Assembly (NCBI GenBank): GCA_964441025.1
Contig: CAYTXG010000022.1
Span: 1 to 28,184, forward strand
DNA: 28,184 bases
Reading direction: 5' to 3'
Origin: JAAZIN01 sp964441025
GTDB lineage: Bacteria > Bacillota > Dethiobacteria > DTU022
Shown here one piece after another: positions 15,587-24,660 of the stretch. Within the stretch, counting starts at the first letter, position 1; the number at the start of each line of letters is the position of its first letter. Position numbers and translations under genes: made by a program. The notes beneath the pieces were generated by a model. It was not told the DNA's origin. It worked only from the letters and a program-made list of their open reading frames with translations, and searched no databases.

Positions 15587-17575
15587 CTAGAGGCGGCAAG
15601 CCACGTGAAAGGCTTCGTGAATTGCTTCCGCCGCTTTGCGGGGCCGGTCGCAATCGCCGATGGCGTAAACCTCTTTCAGCAGTGGTTTGAGAATCCCCTC
15701 AAGGGGGTTAAAGGGAAGGGCCCCTGCCGCGATGATAATAGTATCCAGATCCTCGATGGCAGACTCACGTCCCTCGCTACGGGTAATGATGGAGCGTTCG
15801 CCCACAGAGATTACCTCGGTGTTGGTCCATATCTCCACGGTCGGGTTCTCGTACAGGCGGCGGAGCAGCTCACCGCGCATAGAGGGGCTTTGCTCAGGAG
15901 CCGGTTCCCCCTCCATTTCCAGTACAATCACCCTTCGATCCTCGCCGGCGAGATAGGCCGCTGTTTCGCAGCCCACAAATCCCCCTCCGATGATGGCGGT
16001 AAACTTTCCAGGACGCACCCTCCCTTCCAGCACATCCCAGGCGGTGACGGCCTTCCTTGGATCAAGCCCGGGCAGGGCCGGAATGAGCGGCACCGCACCC
16101 GTGGCCAGAACAACGGTGTCCGGTTTTTCGCGCATGATGTTCTCTTCCGAAGCATCGCAGTTCATGCGTATGTCTACGTCGAGCGCTTCGTTGCGGTGAA
16201 TGAGATAGCGCAAGATCTCACCGAAGCGCTCTTTATGCGGCGCTATCCGGGCCAGCCGGCCCTGCCCGCCCAACTCGCTGTTCCGCTCAAAAAGGACCAC
16301 TTTATGTCCTCTTTCCCGGGCCACTCGGGCCGCCTCCAGCCCCCCCGGGCCTCCGCCCACAACAACCACTTTTTTGCTGCGGCGGGCCTTGACAAAAGGA
16401 AACTCCAGCTCCTTGCCGGCCCGGGCATTGTAGATACAGCTCACGGGTTCGTCGAGAACCAGCAGCGGATCTATGCAGAGCTGGTTGCACTCGATACATT
16501 TGCGAATATTTTTGATCTGCCCCAGCTCCACCTTTTTGGCAAAATGTGAATCTGTAATCAGCGCCCGCCCCAGGGAGACAAAATCAGCCTCTGCCCCGGC
16601 AATCAGACTCTCCCCCGATTGGGGATCGTGTATTTTACCCACAGCAATGACCGGTATCTTCACCGCTGCCTTGATATCGGCGGCATAGCCGGCCAGTGGC
16701 AGCGGCGGCTCATACATGGTGGCAATTATGGGCAAAGGCGATCCGTAGACGCCGGCGGAGACATGCAGCGCATCGACACTGGCCTGCTCCAGGCGCTTTG
16801 CAAACTCGCGCCCCTCCCCGGCTGTAATGCCTCCATCCACCCCTTCATTGGCATTCATCCTGAAGAGCACGGGATAATCCTCCCCAACAGCGTTGCGCAC
16901 GGCAGCACAGACCTCCAGGGGAAATCGTCTCCGCCCCTCTTCGGAGCCGCCGTATTCATCAATGCGCCTGTTGCTGTAAGGCGAAAGAAACTGGTTGATC
17001 AGGTAACCGTGGGTCCCATGGATCTCCACGGCGTCGAAGCCCGCCTCGCGGACGCGGCGGGCAGCGTGGCCGAAAGCATCGACAAGGCCCTTTATCTCTT
17101 CGACTTTGAGCGCACGGGGCATATCCCCACAGACGGGGCAGGCGATCTCCGAAGGCGCCACCGGTTGAAAGCCCGTCTTCAAAGCGGTGGTCTGCCGGCC
17201 GGCATGATGCAGCTGGATCACCGCCCTGGCGCCGTGTTTCTTGATAGCACCGGCCAGGTGGCGCAGCCCGGGGATGAATTTATCGGCCCAGATAGCAATC
17301 TGGTGCGAGATGGCTTTCCCCTCAGGAGCCACGGCGGAAACTTCGACAATGATCATACCGGTGCCTCCTTCGGCCCGCGCTTCATAGTAACTGAGTAGCC
17401 GCTCCGTAATAAAGCCGTCGCCGGCGGCATAATTCGTACCCATGGAGGGCATGACCATGCGGTTCTTCACCGTCATGTTACCAATCTGCCCGGGCGACAG
17501 AAGATGCCTGAAGCCCGCCGCACCGCCGCCGTCACGCTGTTGTTCTTCCTTCTCCTTGATTATGGATTTTGCCAT
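15587..17575 (-). CDS. Fe-S flavoenzyme of the old yellow enzyme / 2,4-dienoyl-CoA reductase (FadH) family
   Basis: A 662-aa fusion typical of the family. An FMN-binding TIM barrel (about 22-355) includes HGTHGYLINQFLSPYSNRR and EYGGS. A [4Fe-4S] motif follows (C360, C363, C367, C380: CIECNQLC...C). An FAD/NAD(P)-binding domain has GGGPGGLEAA (about 407-416) and a second dinucleotide site, IGGGFVGCETA. Relatives reduce enoyl-CoAs, 2-enoates or other activated alkenes with NAD(P)H. The ATG at 17575 follows TAGGAGGAC. It stands alone, 275 nt after the AOR gene and behind that gene's terminator. The substrate is unknown; an enoyl-CoA or enone role in anaerobic acid metabolism is plausible. Confidence 0.93.
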   Translation of the reverse strand: MAKSIIKEKEEQQRDGGGAAGFRHLLSPGQIGNMTVKNRMVMPSMGTNYAAGDGFITERLLSYYEARAEGGTGMIIVEVSAVAPEGKAISHQIAIWADKFIPGLRHLAGAIKKHGARAVIQLHHAGRQTTALKTGFQPVAPSEIACPVCGDMPRALKVEEIKGLVDAFGHAARRVREAGFDAVEIHGTHGYLINQFLSPYSNRRIDEYGGSEEGRRRFPLEVCAAVRNAVGEDYPVLFRMNANEGVDGGITAGEGREFAKRLEQASVDALHVSAGVYGSPLPIIATMYEPPLPLAGYAADIKAAVKIPVIAVGKIHDPQSGESLIAGAEADFVSLGRALITDSHFAKKVELGQIKNIRKCIECNQLCIDPLLVLDEPVSCIYNARAGKELEFPFVKARRSKKVVVVGGGPGGLEAARVARERGHKVVLFERNSELGGQGRLARIAPHKERFGEILRYLIHRNEALDVDIRMNCDASEENIMREKPDTVVLATGAVPLIPALPGLDPRKAVTAWDVLEGRVRPGKFTAIIGGGFVGCETAAYLAGEDRRVIVLEMEGEPAPEQSPSMRGELLRRLYENPTVEIWTNTEVISVGERSIITRSEGRESAIEDLDTIIIAAGALPFNPLEGILKPLLKEVYAIGDCDRPRKAAEAIHEAFHVACRL

Positions 17576-17712
17576 GGATAGTCCTCCTATTTATCTTTTC
17601 CTGCCTGTGAATAAACCGGCTATCTGCCTATATCTTTTTCTTTTTAGCCCCTGGTTATGCCTGATTTTCACCAGGTTGAGCAGGGGGCCGGCGGCGAGAA
17701 AAGCACAACGCC

Positions 17713-17755
17713 AAATAAAAGAAAAAAAGCAAGCAGCGGGATTACTTCTGCCTGC
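17713..17755 (-). terminator. Rho-independent terminator after the AOR gene
   Basis: On the minus strand GCAGGCAG (17748-17755) pairs with CTGCTTGC (17729-17736), 8 bp with one G-U, across an 11-nt loop. The sequence TTTTTTTCTTTTATTT follows. It lies about 95 nt past the AOR stop and about 140 nt before the OYE start. The rest of the 17576-17850 gap holds no recognisable gene. Confidence 0.8.
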
Positions 17756-17850
17756 TCCAGCGCAGCTGCTTTGCTGCCGGCAGCGCACTATCACGGATTC
17801 AAAGCGGCGGCGGGGCCGCGTAAATCATCCGGCTGACATTTGCACCCCTT

Positions 17851-19728
17851 TCACTCCGCCCGCTCCTTCAGCATGCCGGCGGCGTTATCCAGGCCCAGGC
17901 GCTTCAGCGTATCCTGCTTCGGGATACCCTTTTCATCCCAACCCCTGATCCGGTAATATTGCTCCAGCTGTTCTTCAAGCTCCACATAATGCCACTTGCT
18001 GATCCCCTCGGGTGAATATTTGAGTATTCTCTGAGGCAGCGTGTCATCCCTACGGCTGATACCGGCGGCAATATTAAAGCATCTCTTGAGATTGAATATC
18101 CGCTCCCCAGTTTTATCCAGATCTTCAACGGATATTTCCCGGCCTAGAAAGGCGCTTAACCCTCTCGCAATATCTGTAACGGTAATCGCCCCTGCCGCCA
18201 CAGGCAGGCGGCACATTCCAATTGCATCGAGAACGAGGGACAGGTGCTGCGTCTTAGCCACCACGGGAGCCTTGCCTTTTGAGGTGAGGCGGTCCAATTT
18301 GACGGTAAATCCCAATTCGGGGAAAATGATCCCCCCCTCAACCTGCTGGGCATTTGACTGCACATGACAGGCGCCGCGGTTTGATGTGGCATAGGAGAGG
18401 CCGAAAGAATCCTTGGCCCTGGGATCATGCATCGGCAGTTCAAGACCTTTGACATGAATAGCGCCTTCTTCCTTTTCAGCGCCAATTGCCATGGCGGCGG
18501 CCTTAACACCCCTGCCCAGAATTTCTCCCAAACCCTTTTTAAAGGCAATAGCTTCAATTACTTCGATATGCCCCGGAGCATCGCCATATTTTAGTGTGAA
18601 CGGGCCTGCAAGCCCGGGCTTTAGCAGCCCCTTTTTTGAACATTCAATGGCAAAAGCAATAACTGCGCCGCAGGAGATAGTGTCCAGGCCGTAGCGCGTG
18701 CATAAATCGTTCATCTTGATTACAGCTTCCAGGTTGTCATTCAGCAGCAGGGTCCCCAGGCTGGCCAGAGTTTCATACTCCGGACCGTGGCCTTCTTCTA
18801 CGGCAAAGAGTCCTGTTTTAACTTCAACCACCCGTTTGCACCCCACCGGGCAGGCAAAACAGGTTTTCCTTTTCGTCAAATATTTTTCAGCCAGTTGCCG
18901 GCCGGACAGAAGCGAGGCTCCCTCCGTCCATGTATCAAGAGTCCAATTTTTAATGGGCATATCGCCCAGGGATTCGGCATTTATCACATCGCCGGCGGTG
19001 CCGTACTTTGTAAAATTTTCAATACCCTGGTTTTCTCGCATCCGCTCACGAATTATTTTATTTACACTCCGCAGCAGTTCGCTGTCGGCTGCTTCCGGCT
19101 TCTCTTTACCGCCTCCCTGAACAACGAGGGCTTTTAATTTTTTGGAGCCCATCACCGCCCCCATGCCGGTTCTTCCTGCAGCATGGCCCTCATCATCAAC
19201 CACGGCCGCTATGCTAACCTTATTTTCGCCGGCCTGACCGATGAGCAAAACTTTAATTTTTTCATCCCCAAGCTCTCTTTTTAGCTCTTTAACTGTTTCA
19301 ATCGTATCCTTGCCCCAGAGATGACCGGCTTTTCTCAGGCTGCACCCGCTCCGGCCGATCAGCAGATACACAGGATGTGGGGAGACCTCTTCAATAATAA
19401 TTCCCTCACAGCCGAAAGACCTCAGCGCCGGACCCCAGAATCCGCCGGCGCATGCTTCGCCATAGATGTTGGTCAGGGGAGATTTTGCTGCAACCTCGAA
19501 ACGATTGCAGCTGGTCATCCCTGTGCCTGAAAGCGCGCCAACGGCCACGATTAACTTGTTTGCAGGCCCCAGGGGATCAGCACCGGCTCCGATCTCATCA
19601 AAAACGTAAGATGCAGCCAGACCGTCTCCGCCCAGAAACATTTTTCGCCGCTCTCTGGAGATTTTTTCGTGCTTTATCTTTTCATTTTTCAAATTTATCC
19701 GTAAAATCGTACCGCAACGATCATGCAT
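17851..19728 (-). CDS. aor: Aldehyde:ferredoxin oxidoreductase (tungsten pterin enzyme)
   Basis: A 625-aa AOR-family protein that oxidises aldehydes to acids with ferredoxin, or runs in reverse. The N-terminal pterin-binding domain contains GALSGTGMTSCNRFEVAAKS and GFWGPALRSFGCEGI. The [4Fe-4S] ligands are C290, C293 and C297 (CFACPVGC) and C506 (GMCRLP), the same layout as in the Pyrococcus enzyme. The length is normal for the family. The ATG at 19728 was chosen over a GTG at 19740 because AAAGGG lies about 9-10 nt upstream of it and would overlap the GTG. It begins 72 nt after ribokinase and may be the last gene of the sugar block. No tungstate transporter or pterin synthesis gene is in view. 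Confidence 0.94.
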   Translation of the reverse strand: MHDRCGTILRINLKNEKIKHEKISRERRKMFLGGDGLAASYVFDEIGAGADPLGPANKLIVAVGALSGTGMTSCNRFEVAAKSPLTNIYGEACAGGFWGPALRSFGCEGIIIEEVSPHPVYLLIGRSGCSLRKAGHLWGKDTIETVKELKRELGDEKIKVLLIGQAGENKVSIAAVVDDEGHAAGRTGMGAVMGSKKLKALVVQGGGKEKPEAADSELLRSVNKIIRERMRENQGIENFTKYGTAGDVINAESLGDMPIKNWTLDTWTEGASLLSGRQLAEKYLTKRKTCFACPVGCKRVVEVKTGLFAVEEGHGPEYETLASLGTLLLNDNLEAVIKMNDLCTRYGLDTISCGAVIAFAIECSKKGLLKPGLAGPFTLKYGDAPGHIEVIEAIAFKKGLGEILGRGVKAAAMAIGAEKEEGAIHVKGLELPMHDPRAKDSFGLSYATSNRGACHVQSNAQQVEGGIIFPELGFTVKLDRLTSKGKAPVVAKTQHLSLVLDAIGMCRLPVAAGAITVTDIARGLSAFLGREISVEDLDKTGERIFNLKRCFNIAAGISRRDDTLPQRILKYSPEGISKWHYVELEEQLEQYYRIRGWDEKGIPKQDTLKRLGLDNAAGMLKERAE

Positions 19729-19800
19729 TATGCTTGACACCCTTTGCTTAAAATAAGATCAAACATCTGCCGGGAAATTTCCAGCCCCTTGTCTGTAGAG

Positions 19801-20712
19801 CTATCCCGGGAGCCGCTCCACTTCTTCGCGGTAGGGCATGGCCTCCTGGGCCCCCTCCCTGGTCACCGCCAGGGAGGCGGCGGCTACAGCCCGGCGGGCC
19901 GCAAGCGCTGCGGGTACACCCCGGGCAATGCCCACCGCCATCCAGCCCACAAAACAGTCGCCCGCGCCCACTGTGTCCACAGGATGGACTGCCGGCGCGG
20001 GGATGTGCAAAAATTCTCCCTCCCCGGCGAGCATGGCGCCCTGCGCGCCCATGGTGATCACCACCTGCCGGCAGCCTTTCGCCAGCAGCTTCCGGGCGGC
20101 ACGTTCGAGATCCGCCTCCCCGGTAAGCAGCTCAGCCTCCGTCTCGTTGGGGATTATTGTATGGACGCGGCGCAAGAGATCCCGGGGGAGATCAGCCGCC
20201 GGAGCGGGATTGAGCACAAAAGGTACTTTCAGCCTCTCCGCCGACGCCGCGGCAGCTGTTACTGCAGCCATCGGGATCTCCAACTGGGCCACAACCGCCC
20301 CGGCTGCGGCAAAGGATTCTTCTGCGCTGGATACATCCTCTGCAGTCAGGTTGTCATTGGCGGATCGGGCCACGGCAATGATATTTTCCCTCTCCCGCCC
20401 GCCGATGAGGATGAGGGCCACACCGCTGGGAAAGCCGTCGCACCGTCGGAAGAAAGCGGTGTCAATCCCTTCCCGCTGCAGCCCCCTGCGGGCGGAGTCC
20501 CCCCATTCATCATCTCCGTGCAACCCGATAAAGCTCACGCAGGCCCCGGCCCTGGAGGCTGCAACAGCCTGGTTGGCCCCTTTACCGCCCGCAGAGATCC
20601 TCAGCTCTGCGCCCCGCACCGTCTGGCCCGGTAGGGGCAGCTCCGGGCAGACCAGGGTCAGATCCCGGTTCGAGCTGCCCACCACCACGATCCGCGGTTC
20701 TCTGACGCTCAT
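19801..20712 (-). CDS. rbsK: Ribokinase (PfkB family)
   Basis: A 303-aa PfkB-family kinase. The N-terminal GSSNRDLTLVCPELPLPGQT and SAGGKGANQAVAASRAG are typical of ribokinase, and the C-terminal DTVGAGDCFVGW holds the anion hole and catalytic Asp. NPAPAADLP and IPNETEAELLTG also match ribokinase. It should phosphorylate ribose or a similar pentose at O-5. The ATG at 20712 follows a purine-rich site (GAGGGGG). It lies 82 nt after a second PfkB kinase, with no ribose transporter or RbsD in view. Confidence 0.9.
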   Translation of the reverse strand: MSVREPRIVVVGSSNRDLTLVCPELPLPGQTVRGAELRISAGGKGANQAVAASRAGACVSFIGLHGDDEWGDSARRGLQREGIDTAFFRRCDGFPSGVALILIGGRERENIIAVARSANDNLTAEDVSSAEESFAAAGAVVAQLEIPMAAVTAAAASAERLKVPFVLNPAPAADLPRDLLRRVHTIIPNETEAELLTGEADLERAARKLLAKGCRQVVITMGAQGAMLAGEGEFLHIPAPAVHPVDTVGAGDCFVGWMAVGIARGVPAALAARRAVAAASLAVTREGAQEAMPYREEVERLPG

Positions 20713-20794
20713 CCCCTTTACCCCCTCTTTTACATTGCACCGCAGTCAAGCCCGGCTTCGCGTCGCTCCGCCTCATCCGCCCGTCAGCCCTGTT

Positions 20795-21712
20795 TCAACC
20801 ATACCGATGAAGGAGCCGCTCTACCGCGGCCCGATCCGGAATACGATCAAAACCGTGGCTCCTGGTACAGGCCAGCGCCGCGGCAGCAGATGCAAACCTG
20901 GCGGTGCGTCGCAGATCCCAACCCTCGAGCAGCCCCAGGGCATAGGCGCCGTGGAAAACATCCCCCGCTCCCGTTGTATTGATCGCCTTAACGGGAAAGG
21001 CCGCTGTGACAAAATTTTCCCCTGGAACCACCGTCAGGGAGCCCCGTTCGCCCCATGTCTCAACGACTATCTTAACACCCAGGGCCAGGACACTTTTACC
21101 TGCTTCCAGCGGATCATCAATTCCGGTTATGGCCCGCAGCGCACCCTCGCCGCAGATAAGAATATCGCTTGCCGGCACCAGCCGCTCCATCACCGGGGGA
21201 ATGTCGCATTCCGGTTTCTGCAGATCCAGCAAGACCCGTTTGCCTGCGGAGCGCATCCATCCCGAGGCGGCCAGGGCCGCATCGGGATGGAAACCGTCGA
21301 CGATCAGGATTTCCGCCGCAGTCAGGTAGGCGCGATCAAGCTCTGCAGCGGTCAGGGGCGCCTTACGCAGCCTCCGGTTGGGCATGAAGCTGCGCTCACC
21401 GCTCTCATCATTGACAAAAACCAGCGCGACCTGATGCTCAGGCGCGGCGCGGCGGATCAACCCCCGGAGATCTACCCCATAATCCGCCAGCGTTCTATAT
21501 TTCAGCTCTCCCAGGGCGTCGCTGCCCACGGTGCCCGCATAACCGGCGCGGAGACCCAGCCGTGCGGCGGCAACGGCCGCCGTCCCCGCCGGCCCGCCGC
21601 CCTGTACGGCTATCTCCATCGCCTCCTGTCTCTGCCCCTTGCCCGTTGGGGCTCTAACCCGGACAGTGATATCCAGGCAGCGCAGTCCCAGCCCTATTAC
21701 AGCGCAATCCAT
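20795..21712 (-). CDS. PfkB-family carbohydrate kinase
   Basis: A 305-aa sugar kinase. It has the PfkB glycine-rich N-terminal motif GGGPAGTAAVAAARLG (about 38-53) and the C-terminal NTTGAGDVFHGAYA with the catalytic Asp. GGGPAGTAAVA differs from the GGKGANQA of ribokinase and resembles ketohexokinase-like and ribokinase-like sugar kinases of unknown substrate. The ATG at 21712 begins 2 nt after the isomerase-like gene, so the two are almost certainly co-translated. Isomerase then kinase suggests aldose to ketose to ketose phosphate. A 5-dehydro-2-deoxygluconokinase (IolC) role is possible but not supported by specific motifs. Confidence 0.88.
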   Translation of the reverse strand: MDCAVIGLGLRCLDITVRVRAPTGKGQRQEAMEIAVQGGGPAGTAAVAAARLGLRAGYAGTVGSDALGELKYRTLADYGVDLRGLIRRAAPEHQVALVFVNDESGERSFMPNRRLRKAPLTAAELDRAYLTAAEILIVDGFHPDAALAASGWMRSAGKRVLLDLQKPECDIPPVMERLVPASDILICGEGALRAITGIDDPLEAGKSVLALGVKIVVETWGERGSLTVVPGENFVTAAFPVKAINTTGAGDVFHGAYALGLLEGWDLRRTARFASAAAALACTRSHGFDRIPDRAAVERLLHRYG

Positions 21713-21714
21713 CT

Positions 21715-22908
21715 TTATATACCCATCTCCCGGCGGAAGCGATCAGCCAGAGCCAGGTCAATGGGACGGTAATCGATCCCTTTGGCAATTATCCGCAGCA
21801 GTCGGTCATGCACCTCCGCTGCGCCGCGCCCCCGGTAGAAAACGCCAAGCGGTTCGCCGGCAATCTCCTCTTGGATCCGCCGGGCCAGCGCATAGTAGAA
21901 GAGGATGGCATTGAGGGACTGGATGTAGGCTTTCAGGGGATCTTCTTTCTGGGGAAAAATATCCGGTTCGTGGATACCGCCCCGGGCATCCCAACCTTTA
22001 ACCAGCTGCAGGTACGTCGCCTCCAGGGCATCGAAAAAATGGACTGTACCGAAAATGCGATCATTGTCAATCCGTCCCTCGCAGTCATTTTCATGGCGCA
22101 TGAAGAGCCTGCCGGCGGCAGTTGTTTTCGCCACCGCCTCCGCCACCCTGCCACGAGAAAGGTAAACATGGGCATCTTCGATGTTCACCCCGATCTTATG
22201 GCGGTACTTCTCTGCCTCCACACCGGGCATGGCTACAATCTCCTCCTCCACCTCCCGCGCCATCTGCAAGGCATCTTCCACCGTCTTGATCACAGTCTGT
22301 TCGGGAGCATCGTACGGCTTGAACTCGATGGAGATGCCGCAGCGTCCCTCCACCGCCAGTAGCAATTTTTTGTAACATTTCCGGGTCCAGGCCCACTGCT
22401 GCGCAGGCTCGCAGATGAACGAGCCGTCATAACCGTCGCGCCCGGCCCAGTTGTTCTGGAATTTTGCCCCCAGCCTGACACCATGCTCCTGGGCGCGCCG
22501 CAGCAGTTCGAAAGCCGCCTCCCTGGCCCGGGGATCGGCCGAGGCGGGACCGCCGTACTTGAACAGCGGGTGGCTGAAAGTATTGGCGCCGATAGATACG
22601 GCCTGCATTCCCCTCTCTGCAAGAAGCGTCTCCAGAATTCCGGCGTACTCATCTGAAAATTCGCCGGGGTAGTGGAAGGAGGCGCCCCGCACCCCCAGGC
22701 GGTAAAGAAACTCCAGGGCCTGCTCCATGGTCAGCGTCCGCTCCTGCTGGATGGATGAGAAACGATCGCCCAGTTTGCCGACAAGGTACCAGACACCTGC
22801 GGAGCAGTACAACCCCTCCAGCGCCGCCGCAGCCTCTTCGTATTGAGCACCCCGGGGAATGTATTTAACAGGCAGGTTGTTCCCGGCAAGATATTGCTCC
22901 AGATCCAT
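21715..22908 (-). CDS. Xylose-isomerase-like TIM-barrel protein (sugar isomerase)
   Basis: A 397-aa TIM-barrel protein of the xylose isomerase-like group. SIEFKPYDAPEQ (about 193-204) matches the metal-binding EPKPxEP strand of XylA. VNIEDAHVYL (241-250) matches its NIEANHATL segment. RIDNDRIFGTVHFFDAL (279-295) supplies the Asp residues expected as further metal ligands. The overall length and surrounding sequence differ from true XylA, so the substrate may be another aldose or deoxy sugar. The ATG at 22908 was chosen because AAAGGAGC lies 8 nt upstream; a GTG or ATG-like start at 22935 would put that site inside the gene. It is followed directly by a PfkB kinase. Confidence 0.82.
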   Translation of the reverse strand: MDLEQYLAGNNLPVKYIPRGAQYEEAAAALEGLYCSAGVWYLVGKLGDRFSSIQQERTLTMEQALEFLYRLGVRGASFHYPGEFSDEYAGILETLLAERGMQAVSIGANTFSHPLFKYGGPASADPRAREAAFELLRRAQEHGVRLGAKFQNNWAGRDGYDGSFICEPAQQWAWTRKCYKKLLLAVEGRCGISIEFKPYDAPEQTVIKTVEDALQMAREVEEEIVAMPGVEAEKYRHKIGVNIEDAHVYLSRGRVAEAVAKTTAAGRLFMRHENDCEGRIDNDRIFGTVHFFDALEATYLQLVKGWDARGGIHEPDIFPQKEDPLKAYIQSLNAILFYYALARRIQEEIAGEPLGVFYRGRGAAEVHDRLLRIIAKGIDYRPIDLALADRFRREMGI

Positions 22909-22961
22909 GCTCCATTGCTCCTTTCTTGACGGCATTGCAGCCGTTCTCCCAAGTCCTGCTC

Positions 22962-24581
22962 CTATGTTTCCAGCTCAATGACCAGCGCCTCATCAGGGCC
23001 CAGTTGAAGGTGGGCAAAATCCAGCGCCTGCCCTTTCCGCCCTGTTGAGGCGGCCAGGATCCTTGCCCGGGGGGCGCCTGTCCCGGGCACAGCGGAAGCG
23101 GAAAGCCGTTTCTTTCTCCCGGTGAAATTTAAAAGCACCAGGATCCGCTCTTCGCCCTCTTCCCTCAGGTAAGCATAGACACCGCCGGGCGCCTGCGCCA
23201 GCGGCCGGTAGCTCCCCCGCGACAGGGCCGGGTACTCCCGGCGCAGGCGGATCAGCTCTTTGTACCAAGCCAGCAGAGAGCCGGAATCCGCCTCCTGCCG
23301 CGCCGCATTGATCAGCTCATAGTCCGGGTTGACGGGCAGCCAGGGTTTGGCGGTGGAAAAACCGGCATGGGTGCTGCTGTTCCATTGCAGCGGCGTGCGG
23401 GCAGGGTCCCGCCCGGGATGAAAGGGCCAGTACGTCACCCCCACAGGATCCATCAGCTCGTGCCTGCTGATGCGCACGCTCCGCATGCCCATCTCCTCGC
23501 CCATGTAGAGGAAAGGCGTGCCCCGCAGGGTCAGGAGCATGGCCGCAGCCACCCGCGCCCGCGCCTCCGTTCGCCGCCCCGCCGCATACCTGCTGATATG
23601 CCTGGGGTTATCGTGATTGGAAAGAAAATAGCAGGGCCAGTTGTGTTCGCCCAGCAGTGCCTGCCAGCTGTCCACTATCCCCCGGAAAGCGGCGGCGGAA
23701 TAGCGGGCGAACATAAAGGTAAAATTAAAGACCATGTGAACGCCATCGCCGGCCGTGCCGTAGTAGCGGACGGCCTCCCCGGGATTGTCCATGAATATTT
23801 CCGCCACCAGTGCCCGCCCGGCGTACCTGTCGGCCAGCTCCCGCATTTTCAAGCCCACCTCCACCGCCTCCGGTTGATCCTTATCGTAGAGGTGCCGCTG
23901 CATCTCGTAGGGGCGCCTGCCGGGGCAGGGCGGGTTGCTTCTGAACTGTTCATCCTTGAACACATAGTTCAAGACATCAATGCGGAAACCGTCGATACCT
24001 TTGACAAACCAGAACTCCATGGCATCCAGCAGCGCCTTTTCCACCGCGGGATTGCGCCAGTTCAGGTCGGGCTGCTCAGGCAGCGAGTTATGGTAGTAAT
24101 ACTGCTGCGTCTTCTTGTCCCAATCCCAGGCCCGCCCACCGAATACACCCCGCCAGTTGTTGGGATAGCGGCCGGGACGCAGCGCGTCATGCCAGATGTA
24201 CCAGTCTCTTTTGGGGCTCCGCCGGCTGGAACGCGATTCTATGAACCAGGGATGCAGGTGCGAAGTGACGCTGGGAACAATATCCATGATGATGCGGAGC
24301 CCCCGCCGGTGCACCTCCTCCAGCAGGAGATCAAAATCGGCCATGGTCCCGTACTGGGGATCGATCCCCTTGTGATCCGCGATGTCATATCCGAAATCGT
24401 AGTGTGGCGAGGGATAGATGGGGTTCAACCAGATGGCATCGATTCCCAGTGCAGTGAGATAATCGAGTTTGCTGATAATTCCCCGCAGATCGCCGATTCC
24501 ATCACCGTTGGAGTCACAAAAACTGCGGGTATAGATCTGATAGAAAACAGCCTGCTCCCACCAGGGAACGGTTGTCTCCAT
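22962..24581 (-). CDS. GH13 alpha-glucosidase-like protein with altered conserved region I
   Basis: A 539-aa glycoside hydrolase family 13 protein of the alpha-glucosidase/oligo-1,6-glucosidase type. The opening WWEQAVFYQIYTRSFCDSNG and the calcium-like loop region are typical. The catalytic residues are present: nucleophile D202 in GFRIDV, acid/base E261 in VAEIF, and D324 in SNHDNPR. Region I, normally DxVPNHTSDxHPWF, reads DIVPSVTSHLHPWF (100-113): the Asn-His pair is Ser-Val and the following Asp is His. That His normally contacts the sugar in subsite -1, so activity or specificity may be changed. The ATG at 24581 follows AAGGAGGGG. No signal peptide is seen, so it is cytoplasmic, fitting the downstream isomerase and kinases. 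Confidence 0.92.
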   Translation of the reverse strand: METTVPWWEQAVFYQIYTRSFCDSNGDGIGDLRGIISKLDYLTALGIDAIWLNPIYPSPHYDFGYDIADHKGIDPQYGTMADFDLLLEEVHRRGLRIIMDIVPSVTSHLHPWFIESRSSRRSPKRDWYIWHDALRPGRYPNNWRGVFGGRAWDWDKKTQQYYYHNSLPEQPDLNWRNPAVEKALLDAMEFWFVKGIDGFRIDVLNYVFKDEQFRSNPPCPGRRPYEMQRHLYDKDQPEAVEVGLKMRELADRYAGRALVAEIFMDNPGEAVRYYGTAGDGVHMVFNFTFMFARYSAAAFRGIVDSWQALLGEHNWPCYFLSNHDNPRHISRYAAGRRTEARARVAAAMLLTLRGTPFLYMGEEMGMRSVRISRHELMDPVGVTYWPFHPGRDPARTPLQWNSSTHAGFSTAKPWLPVNPDYELINAARQEADSGSLLAWYKELIRLRREYPALSRGSYRPLAQAPGGVYAYLREEGEERILVLLNFTGRKKRLSASAVPGTGAPRARILAASTGRKGQALDFAHLQLGPDEALVIELET

Positions 24582-24660
24582 ACTGCTCCCCTCCTTGTTT
24601 TGTTTCATGCTCCAGGAAAAACCACATGATGTTCCAGTCCAAATTTCCTGCAATTGACTG

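Noticed and set aside
19838..21772. A 644-residue plus-strand reading frame opposite the two kinase genes.
   Set aside because: Both opposite-strand frames encode well-conserved PfkB kinases. This frame is Ser/Ala/Pro-rich with no recognisable domain, as expected for antisense of GC-rich genes.
23367..24629. A 420-residue plus-strand reading frame opposite the alpha-glucosidase.
   Set aside because: The minus strand carries all GH13 motifs; the plus frame has no domain or ribosome binding site.
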